Assembly: GCA_000621765.1 (NCBI GenBank)
Contig: JHXJ01000021.1
Location: 1 to 58,153 of the forward strand
Source: Ruminococcaceae bacterium AB4001
Lineage (GTDB): Bacteria > Bacillota > Clostridia > Saccharofermentanales > Saccharofermentanaceae
Direction: 5' to 3'
DNA: 58,153 nt
Both the position numbers and the translations under genes were made by a program. This document shows, one piece after another, positions 25,442 through 32,784 of the stretch (positions within the stretch are counted from its first letter, which is position 1; every line of letters begins with the position of its first letter). Below the pieces are notes generated by a model. That model was not told the origin of the DNA. It searched no databases and was given only the letters and a program-made list of their open reading frames with translations.

Positions 25442-26680
25442 GTGGATTCTGAAATGGAACTCCAACTGGTTGCCAAGTTAAAGAGCATGGTAACTGAAAA
25501 TTTCTCCCTCAAGGATATCGGAGATGATGAACTTGAGGAGAAAATAGAAGAATTGGTCTCCACCCAGTTGGGAGGTCAATATTGTTCTATTGAACAGCGA
25601 GTTTCCATTGCTGAACAGGTATTCAGTTCTATCCGTGGATTCGGACTGCTTGATTCCATTATCAAGGATGAGACTATAACCGAGGTTATGATCAATGGTC
25701 CTGAAAATGTATTTATCGAGCAGAGCGGCCGTTTGTATAAACTGGACAAGCAATTTGAGAGTTCGAGAAGATTGGAAGATATTATCCAGCGTATCGTTGG
25801 CCTTGCCGGACGTGAAGTCAATCAGTCCAGCCCGATCTGCGATACGAGACTTCCTGACGGTTCTCGTGTAAACGTTGTTTTGCCGCCTATTTCACTTTGC
25901 GGTCCCATCGTAACCATCCGTAAGTTCTCCAAAGAACCAATGACGATCGAGAAGCTGATCGCTTATGGTTCCATTACCCGTGAGATCGCTGATAAATTAG
26001 AGATCCTTGTCCGTTCTAAATATAATATCTTTATTTCCGGCGGTACTGGTTCCGGAAAGACAACATTCCTTAATGCTCTGTCTAATTTTATTCCCAAGGA
26101 TGAACGTGTTATCACGATCGAAGACTCTGCCGAACTTCAGATCAAGGGCATAGAGAATCTTGTCAGGCTTGAGACACGTAACGCTAATACAGCCGGAGCT
26201 GGTGAGGTATCTATCAGGGATCTTATCAAATCTTCTCTCAGAATGAGACCGGAAAGAATCGTTGTAGGTGAGGTCCGTGGCGGAGAAGCTCTTGACATGC
26301 TTCAGGCTATGAATACAGGTCATGACGGATCTCTTTCAACAGGTCACGCCAACTCTGTGCATGATATGCTGAGCCGTCTTGAGACAATGGTACTTCAGGG
26401 TTCAGCCGGTCTTCCTTTGGAAGCTATCAGACAGCAGATCGCTTCAGCGGTTGACATCATCATCCATCTTTCCAGACTTAGAGATAAGTCACGTAAGACA
26501 ATGGAGATCTGTGAAGTTGTCGGATATAAGGATGGTGAGATAGTTCTTAATCCTTTGTATGTTTTTGAAGAAGATGAGAATACCACACTTGAAAAGGTTT
26601 CAGGAACTCTTAAAAGGACAGATAATAAGATGGTAAACACATTTAAACTTGCGCTTGCCGGTTATAGGGGGGAGATCTGA
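25442..26680 (+). CDS. TadA/CpaF secretion ATPase
   Basis: 412 residues from GTG with GAGGAGG upstream. Walker A GGTGSGKTT (200-208), an Asp box with ITIEDSAELQ, and Walker B IVVGEVRGGEALDMLQAMNTGHDG followed by STGHANS are all present, as is an N-terminal domain typical of CpaF. It powers assembly of Tad/Flp pili as a hexamer at the inner face of the membrane. It precedes TadB and TadC by 1 and 851 nt, the canonical order A-B-C. Confidence 0.95.
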   Translation: MDSEMELQLVAKLKSMVTENFSLKDIGDDELEEKIEELVSTQLGGQYCSIEQRVSIAEQVFSSIRGFGLLDSIIKDETITEVMINGPENVFIEQSGRLYKLDKQFESSRRLEDIIQRIVGLAGREVNQSSPICDTRLPDGSRVNVVLPPISLCGPIVTIRKFSKEPMTIEKLIAYGSITREIADKLEILVRSKYNIFISGGTGSGKTTFLNALSNFIPKDERVITIEDSAELQIKGIENLVRLETRNANTAGAGEVSIRDLIKSSLRMRPERIVVGEVRGGEALDMLQAMNTGHDGSLSTGHANSVHDMLSRLETMVLQGSAGLPLEAIRQQIASAVDIIIHLSRLRDKSRKTMEICEVVGYKDGEIVLNPLYVFEEDENTTLEKVSGTLKRTDNKMVNTFKLALAGYRGEI

Positions 26681-26681
26681 T

Positions 26682-27527
26682 ATGGCTAAGAAAGAAAGAG
26701 GTCCCCAGTTTATACCATCCGCGCTGAACACGCCGATGATAAATTACAACGAGTATTATATGAATGGAACCGAGAAGTTCCTTACATTCCTTGTATGCTT
26801 TGTTTGCGGCGGTTTGGTAGGTCTTATCTTTTATGGAAACCAGTTCCTGGATGAGGACGGCAATACTACAACTGCTTCTATGATAGGTAATGTTATTATC
26901 TTTATTTTAATTGGCCTTATCGCGGTTAAAGTTCTTATTCCGATGAGAACTGAGCAGTTGAAAGAGAAGAGAAGAAAAGAATTAAGAGAGCAGTTCAGAA
27001 GTTTCTTGGGAACACTTGCTGTATCCTTATCCAGCGGTATGAACATGACTGATTCGCTCGTATCTTCATATGAGGATCTGAGACTTGAGTATTCTGACAA
27101 AGCTTATATCGTTTCTGAAGTAAAAGAAATGATAGACGGCATGCAGAATAATATCCCGATAGAAGATATGATGAGTGCTCTTGGTGAACGGAGCAGTATT
27201 GATGATATAAAGAATTTCGGCATTGTATTTGAGCTTTGTTACCGTGCCGGCGGTAATATGAAAGACATTGTACGTAGAACCAGTGACATTATCAGCGAGA
27301 AGATTGAGATTGAGGCTGAGATCGATACGGCTCTTACGTCCAATAAGTCACAGTTTACTATCATGATGATTATCCCTGTCGGTATGGTATTGATGATCAG
27401 AACAATGATGAGTTCATTTGCCAGGAGTTTTGCTACAATCCCCGGCGTCATTGCCATGACTGTTGCAATCGGTATATTTATTGGAGCCTATAAACTCGGC
27501 ACCAAGATAATGGACATAAAGGGGTGA
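26682..27527 (+). CDS. TadB-like membrane protein (type II secretion F domain)
   Basis: 281 residues; ATG at 26682 follows GGGGGGAGAT closely. Two membrane helices near residues 35-55 and 65-90, a cytoplasmic T2SSF domain with LAVSLSSGMNMTDSLVSSYEDL, and two C-terminal helices match TadB. It forms the membrane platform for the CpaF ATPase together with TadC. Confidence 0.88.
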   Translation: MAKKERGPQFIPSALNTPMINYNEYYMNGTEKFLTFLVCFVCGGLVGLIFYGNQFLDEDGNTTTASMIGNVIIFILIGLIAVKVLIPMRTEQLKEKRRKELREQFRSFLGTLAVSLSSGMNMTDSLVSSYEDLRLEYSDKAYIVSEVKEMIDGMQNNIPIEDMMSALGERSSIDDIKNFGIVFELCYRAGGNMKDIVRRTSDIISEKIEIEAEIDTALTSNKSQFTIMMIIPVGMVLMIRTMMSSFARSFATIPGVIAMTVAIGIFIGAYKLGTKIMDIKG

Positions 27528-27531
27528 GACA

Positions 27532-28404
27532 ATGCTGAGATTCATTTTGCTTTTAATTGGAACAGCGCTCACCGTATTGTTCGTGATACAGGATGTTCGA
27601 GGAGCTGAAGGTGCTTATCTTTATGAGAATCTTGATAGCAACCGTTTCCCGCTTTCCGGACTCTATACTATCGGATATGCTTGGAGCACAAAGGGACCTT
27701 TCCGCTTAAAAGGAAAGATCGAAGCTGATCTTAAGACTCAGGCAGCGATTTTATATTCACCTGTTTATTCAGAATATTATGCCTCTGTTATTTGGGCTCA
27801 GGTTATTTCGTTTGTTCATATTATTTTGGCTTTTACATTTGTTCTTGCCGGACTTATGTATTCCATGTACGGGTTCATACTTATAGTTGGTTTTATTTTT
27901 GCTTTCATCTCTGCAGGTTTCTTCTATACACAGTTCAAGTCCATTATTGATGAGAGAACAACCAAATGTGATATGCAGCTTCCTGAAGTTGTATCTACAA
28001 TGGCCATATTGGTAAACTCCGGCATGGTATTGAAGGATGCATGGGGTCTTGTTTCTCAAAATGGCGAGGGCGAGTTCTATGAACTTATGAAAACGGCCAG
28101 TGAAGATATGAAGAACGGTTCTTCTGACGCCGAAGCTATCTTCAAATTTGGTAAGGCATCAAATTCGAGTGAAATTAAGAAATTTGTAAGTGCTTTGCTC
28201 CAGAGTATGGATAAAGGTGGATCTGAGCTTACGAGATTCCTGGCAAATCAGTCCACAGAACTCTGGAGAATGAAGAGACAGCATCTTTTGCAGGAAGGTG
28301 AAAAAGCTGCTACAAAATTGCTGGCTCCTATTGTTATAATATTCGTAGGGGTTATGGTCATCGTATTTACGGCAGCTTTTGCCGGCGGGTTGTTTTTGTT
28401 CTAA
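27532..28404 (+). CDS. TadC-like membrane protein (type II secretion F domain)
   Basis: 290 residues with three to four membrane helices (N-terminal, about 85-110, 115-140, and C-terminal). The T2SSF core is recognisable in LPEVVSTMAILVNSGMVLKDAW and in the C-terminal KLLAPIVIIFVGVMVIVF. It is the second platform subunit, 4 nt after tadB. Confidence 0.87.
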   Translation: MLRFILLLIGTALTVLFVIQDVRGAEGAYLYENLDSNRFPLSGLYTIGYAWSTKGPFRLKGKIEADLKTQAAILYSPVYSEYYASVIWAQVISFVHIILAFTFVLAGLMYSMYGFILIVGFIFAFISAGFFYTQFKSIIDERTTKCDMQLPEVVSTMAILVNSGMVLKDAWGLVSQNGEGEFYELMKTASEDMKNGSSDAEAIFKFGKASNSSEIKKFVSALLQSMDKGGSELTRFLANQSTELWRMKRQHLLQEGEKAATKLLAPIVIIFVGVMVIVFTAAFAGGLFLF

Positions 28405-28421
28405 GAAGGGATGTGGGGCTA

Positions 28422-28604
28422 ATGAAAAGGATGTTTAGGGAATTTATTACTTCGGAGCGTGGGGATACAAATATTAAAGCTCTGCTTTTCCTCATAATGA
28501 TTGCTTTAGCTCTTGCATATGTATACTACCAAATTGCTGAAGGTGGGTGGGATACAGTCCGCAAGTGGATTAAAGAATTCTTCAGGATAGTACTTTGGAA
28601 GTAA
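28422..28604 (+). CDS. GDTN-type small pilin-like protein 1
   Basis: 60 residues. A short basic leader MKRMFREFITSERGDTN is followed by a hydrophobic helix (IKALLFLIMIALALAYVYY) and an amphipathic tail. Size, position after tadC and before the prepilin peptidase, and leader-helix layout fit Flp-type pilins. The motif after the Gly is DTN and residue +5 is Lys, not the usual Glu. GTG at 28413 is an alternative upstream start but lacks spacing. Two more genes in this cluster share the SE(R/K)GDTN motif. Confidence 0.7.
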   Translation: MKRMFREFITSERGDTNIKALLFLIMIALALAYVYYQIAEGGWDTVRKWIKEFFRIVLWK

Positions 28605-28621
28605 TAACGGAGGAAACGATT

Positions 28622-28807
28622 ATGAAAGACAGAATCAAATCATTTTTCCTTTCAGAGAAAGGCGATACTAATTACATTGCTCTCATCATATTGTTAGCTG
28701 TAGCTATAATTCTTGCAGGACTTTTTAAAGAATTAGTAATGCAAGGAATGCATACAGTTGTTGAATCTGTTAAAAATTTCTTGAGAGGATTAGGTTTTCC
28801 GATATAA
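28622..28807 (+). CDS. GDTN-type small pilin-like protein 2
   Basis: 61 residues with GGAGG upstream. Leader MKDRIKSFFLSEKGDTN, a hydrophobic helix (YIALIILLAVAIILAGLF), and a tail VVESVKNFLRGLGFPI. The same SEKGDTN motif as its neighbours; +5 is Ile rather than Glu. Likely a paralogous minor or major pilin processed at the Gly. Confidence 0.7.
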   Translation: MKDRIKSFFLSEKGDTNYIALIILLAVAIILAGLFKELVMQGMHTVVESVKNFLRGLGFPI

Positions 28808-28830
28808 ATTTATGAATATTGAGGATAGAC

Positions 28831-28923
28831 ATGTTTTCAAAAATACATGATTATATCAATAAAGCTTTGGATACTTTCTACGAGGCTTTTGAGAATTTTC
28901 TCAATCGCATCGGTATTTTTTAA
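28831..28923 (+). CDS. 30-residue peptide gene inside the pilin cluster
   Basis: A short open frame starting ATG at 28831 with GAGG nine bases upstream and ending TAA at 28921-28923. The product begins MFSKIHDYINKALDTFYE and ends FENFLNRIGIF, an amphipathic helix with no leader motif and no membrane helix. Its last residues resemble the tail of the preceding pilin-like protein (KNFLRGLGFPI). It fits exactly between the two pilin-like genes (23 nt before, 26 nt after). It may be a truncated pilin or a small accessory peptide. Confidence 0.5.
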   Translation: MFSKIHDYINKALDTFYEAFENFLNRIGIF

Positions 28924-28949
28924 ATTTTGAAGAAAGGAGGAGAAATCAA

Positions 28950-29126
28950 ATGATGAGCAAGGTTAAGAGCTTTTTAACATCTGAAAGAGGCGACACTAAC
29001 TTTATTTCTATCATCATCATCGTAGCTATCGTTGTTGCTTTAGCAGGTGCTTTCTGGGCATTAGCTAATGGTGGTATGAAGACAATCTCTAAGGCTTTCA
29101 ATAAGTTCCTTAAGAGCGTTAAGTAA
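28950..29126 (+). CDS. GDTN-type small pilin-like protein 3 (likely major pilin)
   Basis: 58 residues. Leader MMSKVKSFLTSERGDTN, hydrophobic helix (FISIIIIVAIVVALAGAFWAL) and a tail with GGMKTISKAFNKF. It has the best ribosome site of the cluster (AAAGGAGGAG), arguing for high output and hence for the main pilin. Residue +5 after the Gly is Ile. A second ATG at 28953 is also possible. It directly precedes the prepilin peptidase gene. Confidence 0.72.
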   Translation: MMSKVKSFLTSERGDTNFISIIIIVAIVVALAGAFWALANGGMKTISKAFNKFLKSVK

Positions 29127-29154
29127 TTTTTAGTGTAAAGTCGGGGGCAGATGT

Positions 29155-29865
29155 ATGTCATTTATTAGTGGATTAGTTTGGTGTATTGTTGCAGTGTCAA
29201 TAGCTATTTTGACAATGCGCTATTATTTACCATATTATCGTAAAACTAAGATGAATACGGATGCCCCCGACGCATCTAATGCGCCAGTTGAAACTCAACA
29301 GACGATCAGTCTCATACAGGGGAAATCCTCCAGGATTATTGTCTTGAGCGTGATTGGTGTATTTGCTGCTTTGTGTGGTTATTTTGCCCAATTGAATGCT
29401 TCAAATCTTTTGAGTTATTTTAAATTGGCAGTAGGAATGCTGATCCTTTTTGCGGTTGTTATAACCGATATGGAATTGTTTATCATTCCTAATTTATTTG
29501 TATTGGTTCTTCTTGGTGCAAGAATCATTTTCTTTATTATAGAATTGTTCGTTTTGGGCAGTTCTGCTTGGATGCTTTTATTGAACAATTTCCTTGTTGG
29601 AATTGGTATTATGTTTTTCCTGATTATTATGTCAAAAATAACCAGGGGAGGATTAGGTGCCGGAGATTGTAAATTGTACGGCGCATTAGGTTTTTTATGC
29701 GGTATGAATACGGTTCTTTACGCGTTGCTTTTTGCCCTGATCATATCCGCTATGCTTTCACTAATATTGTTGATTTCAAGAAAGAAAAGGCTTCGCGACA
29801 GTTTTCCTTTGGGACCCTTTGTGTGCCTTGGTTGTGGACTGACAATTATTCTATCTGTAGCATAA
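29155..29865 (+). CDS. Type IV prepilin peptidase (TadV/CpaA-like, A24)
   Basis: 236 residues with about seven membrane helices. Catalytic aspartates are expected at Asp105 in VITDMELFIIPN and Asp171 in GGLGAGDCKLYGALG (GxGD motif, 168-171), as in aspartic prepilin peptidases. It should cleave the leaders of the small pilin-like proteins and of the TadE-like pseudopilins in the same operon. The long N-terminal cytoplasmic domain of PilD-type enzymes is absent, as usual for Tad systems. Confidence 0.9.
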   Translation: MSFISGLVWCIVAVSIAILTMRYYLPYYRKTKMNTDAPDASNAPVETQQTISLIQGKSSRIIVLSVIGVFAALCGYFAQLNASNLLSYFKLAVGMLILFAVVITDMELFIIPNLFVLVLLGARIIFFIIELFVLGSSAWMLLLNNFLVGIGIMFFLIIMSKITRGGLGAGDCKLYGALGFLCGMNTVLYALLFALIISAMLSLILLISRKKRLRDSFPLGPFVCLGCGLTIILSVA

Positions 29866-29878
29866 AGGGGATTTAGCA

Positions 29879-31234
29879 GTGAAGTTTACTAGGGTAATGA
29901 GCATAGTTCTTATTTCGTTAACCGTCATCGGTTGGGGAGTTTTTATAATTTCCCCCAATGGCAATAACGGACGCTTGGTTGAACAGCACTGCACAGAGGC
30001 AGAAGATTTAATTAATCGTGGTTTATACAAGTTGGCGATCGATGAATATAACGCTGCTTTGGAGATAGATCCCAAAAACGAAGAAGTGTGGGCCTATAAA
30101 CTATACGCCTATAAATATCTATATGAAGAAGGAAAAGATGTTTATAGTGATTACTTAGATGATTTGACTTTAAGCGTCGATTTATTTCCTAAGAATGTTG
30201 ATTTTGTATTAGCAGCTGCAAATCTATATATTGATGAAGAGGAATATGATAGTGCTTATAAAATGCTGACGAAGGCTGTCGACGCCGGAGTAACCGACGA
30301 GACGGTCTTGTCTTTGTATTTTGAAACGAAATACGCATTTAAAACTAATTATAGTGAATATAAAGCAGTAAAAGAGATGGTAAACAACTATTTTGCTGTT
30401 ATGAATGAAGCTTGGGAGTATCTTGATAGTGAAGGGAATAAATCCGAGATAGGCAATGCTTCATTTGCCGGTCCTGTCGGAGAGGATACTATCCGTCTTA
30501 TGACTGATGCTAAGACTGCCAAGACTTATCTTATTGATGATGAAACGACTATACATGGTTATTTCAGTGAAACTCCCGAAGAAGCGGGTGTTTATTCTGA
30601 AGGTCTGATAGCTATTAAGCATGATGGTAAATATTTTTACTATAATAAGCTTGGAGATGTTCAGTTTGATGGACAGTCTTTTGATTTTGCCGGAACATTT
30701 TATGACGAGTCTGCTGCTGTAATGCAGAACGGTTCCTGGTTCATAATTGATAACGAAGGCAATAAGGTTTCTGAAGAAGTTTATGATGATATTATCCTGA
30801 ACTCAGACTATACATATAATAAGAATAATATTCAGATCGTTAAATATACTAACGCTTCTAAGTATTCAGTTCTTTATAAAAATAAGGTGGTCGGAGAGTT
30901 TGATGATGTCGGAGTTATGGCAGATGAAGATCTGATCGCTGTATGTACTGACTCAAAATGGGGATATATCGATACAAAAGGAAATATTGTTATAGAACCT
31001 CAATTTGCTCTTGCACGCAGTTTTTCAAATGGTCTGGCTGCTGTATTTAATGGAGAGAAATGGGGATATATTAATACTGAAGGTCAATTGGCAATTGATT
31101 ACCAGTTTTTGGATGCCGGTTATTTCAGTACCGAAGGATGCAGTTTAGTTTTAACCGATAAGAGTATAGACAGTGAAACAAACGAAGAAATATCTATTTG
31201 GCAATTAATCGAGTTATACAACAAGATTGATTGA
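29879..31234 (+). CDS. Membrane-anchored TPR / WG-repeat protein
   Basis: 451 residues from a GTG with AAGGGG upstream. One N-terminal membrane helix (about 7-25) exports the rest. TPR-like helices follow (about 33-160: LINRGLYKLAIDEYNAALEIDPKN). Then come WG beta-repeats such as KWGYIDTKGNIVIEPQF and KWGYINTEGQLAIDYQF (about 345-425). TPR and WG repeats mediate protein contacts. Its place between the prepilin peptidase and the pseudopilins suggests an extracytoplasmic scaffold for pilus assembly, which is inference. It overlaps the next open frame, but the real next start lies beyond its stop. Confidence 0.78.
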   Translation: MKFTRVMSIVLISLTVIGWGVFIISPNGNNGRLVEQHCTEAEDLINRGLYKLAIDEYNAALEIDPKNEEVWAYKLYAYKYLYEEGKDVYSDYLDDLTLSVDLFPKNVDFVLAAANLYIDEEEYDSAYKMLTKAVDAGVTDETVLSLYFETKYAFKTNYSEYKAVKEMVNNYFAVMNEAWEYLDSEGNKSEIGNASFAGPVGEDTIRLMTDAKTAKTYLIDDETTIHGYFSETPEEAGVYSEGLIAIKHDGKYFYYNKLGDVQFDGQSFDFAGTFYDESAAVMQNGSWFIIDNEGNKVSEEVYDDIILNSDYTYNKNNIQIVKYTNASKYSVLYKNKVVGEFDDVGVMADEDLIAVCTDSKWGYIDTKGNIVIEPQFALARSFSNGLAAVFNGEKWGYINTEGQLAIDYQFLDAGYFSTEGCSLVLTDKSIDSETNEEISIWQLIELYNKID

Positions 31235-31257
31235 TCAATATGGAGGATAAATTAGGA

Positions 31258-32121
31258 ATGAAAAGAAGGAGAATAATTTCAGCATTACTCGTATTCAGTA
31301 TGCTATTAGCTGCTGTGTCCTGTTCGCAGGAAGGCGGAAATAGCGACAGAAATAATGGTGAGCCTGACAGAGAAATAGAGAGAGAAACAGAGGCACTTGA
31401 TTTAGAATCAAATGAGGATTATTTCACTTTCGAGGAAGGCAAATCAGGTCTTAAGTTGGCCGGATTATCTGAAAAAGGCAAAAAGCAGGAGACTTTGGTT
31501 ATTCCTTCCGGTGTAATCATTAATTGCACGTTAAAAGCCGGTAAAGTTAAAAATGTATATTTTGAAAGCGATGATGATATAGATCTTAAGTTATTGCTTT
31601 CATGTTCAGATACAATCGAAACTATCAGATTGCCTGCTAATCTGACAAAACTTACAGCTATTGACAGTTGCCCCAATCTTAAGGAAATAACTATTCCCGA
31701 AGGCGTGACGGAAATTCCTAATATGTGCTTTTTTTCCGACAAATCTCTTGAAACAGTTATTTTTACCGGTGATGTTACTATAATTGACGATCATGCTTTT
31801 AAGAGTTGTGAGTCCCTGAATGATATTAACATTCCTGATTCGGTAACTGAGATCGGTCGTGAGGCATTTGTCGGTTGCATGTCATTGAATACTGTTACAT
31901 TACCCAAGGGATTAAAGGTGGTAGGTGATAATGCCTTCAAAAACAAAGAAGATGGAATCGAAACATTTGTAGTTCCTGAAGAAATGGAATTGGAAAAGTG
32001 GGACAAAGATGCTTTTTCTCAGGGTGAATCTGAATATACAGTAAAGGTAGTAAAAGGGTCTTGGGCTGATGAACATTTTGAAGAGGTTTTTTATGGAAAT
32101 GCGGTTAAAGAATACGCTTAA
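31258..32121 (+). CDS. Lipoprotein with BspA-type leucine-rich repeats
   Basis: 287 residues. MKRRRIISALLVFSMLLAAVSC gives a lipoprotein signal with cysteine at residue 22. An acidic spacer follows (about 23-50). The rest holds LRR_5/BspA repeats of about 23 residues: LKEITIPEGVTEIPNMCF, LETVIFTGDVTIIDDHAF, LNDINIPDSVTEIGREAF, LNTVTLPKGLKVVGDNAF. Such domains bind proteins or surfaces. ATG at 31258 is chosen because GGAGG lies ten bases upstream. Being lipid-anchored within the pilus operon, it may aid assembly or adhesion. Confidence 0.8.
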   Translation: MKRRRIISALLVFSMLLAAVSCSQEGGNSDRNNGEPDREIERETEALDLESNEDYFTFEEGKSGLKLAGLSEKGKKQETLVIPSGVIINCTLKAGKVKNVYFESDDDIDLKLLLSCSDTIETIRLPANLTKLTAIDSCPNLKEITIPEGVTEIPNMCFFSDKSLETVIFTGDVTIIDDHAFKSCESLNDINIPDSVTEIGREAFVGCMSLNTVTLPKGLKVVGDNAFKNKEDGIETFVVPEEMELEKWDKDAFSQGESEYTVKVVKGSWADEHFEEVFYGNAVKEYA

Positions 32122-32137
32122 CCGGAAGGAGGCTATT

Positions 32138-32776
32138 ATGAGGATCTTCTCAAAAGATGAAGACGGAACAATTATGCTGGAATCTGTATTTTGTATTCTG
32201 GCATCAATAATTGTTTTAATGCTGGTCATGTGTATGGGCTTTTTGGCTTATCAGCATTCAATGATGGGAATTGTTGCAAATCAGATGGCAGAAGAAGTTG
32301 CTGTTACTTATAGATTTCCAGATTTGCAAGATGCTACTAAAGTTAGTAGTGATGTAAATCATCATGGAGTGAAATTTTACAGAAACAACTTTATCATTGC
32401 TCAAGTTTATAATATCCTCAACAAACAAACTTTAAAGGAAGCCACGGAGACAAGGTTAACGAAATCCACTTTGGCTAAAGATTCGGGTGGTTATACCGTT
32501 ACTTTGGAGCGTATACATGATGATATCGGCAGATATCATTATAAAATCACAGTACGAAACAAATACACATTCTTTTTTGGTGGTGTATTAGCTATGTTGG
32601 GTATTGATAAGACTGAGCGTCTTGAGGCCACTTCATATGTAGCTGGTACTGATGCTTTAGGATTTACGAATTTAGCTGATACTTCTATTTTTGTAACCGG
32701 TAAAGTATTGAATAATAATCTGCTTGATGCGGCATTTGGGCTTATTCATGCGATTTGGGAAATGGTTGTTAATTGA
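32138..32776 (+). CDS. TadE-like pseudopilin
   Basis: 212 residues with AAGGAGG six bases before the ATG. The leader MRIFSKDEDG ends in a classical type III prepilin site: G followed by TIMLE with Glu at +5. A hydrophobic helix follows (SVFCILASIIVLMLVMCMGFLAY). The remainder is a soluble beta-rich domain with a final helix. This is TadE architecture: a minor pilin that starts or terminates Flp fibres. Confidence 0.82.
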   Translation: MRIFSKDEDGTIMLESVFCILASIIVLMLVMCMGFLAYQHSMMGIVANQMAEEVAVTYRFPDLQDATKVSSDVNHHGVKFYRNNFIIAQVYNILNKQTLKEATETRLTKSTLAKDSGGYTVTLERIHDDIGRYHYKITVRNKYTFFFGGVLAMLGIDKTERLEATSYVAGTDALGFTNLADTSIFVTGKVLNNNLLDAAFGLIHAIWEMVVN

Positions 32777-32784
32777 GGTGTATT

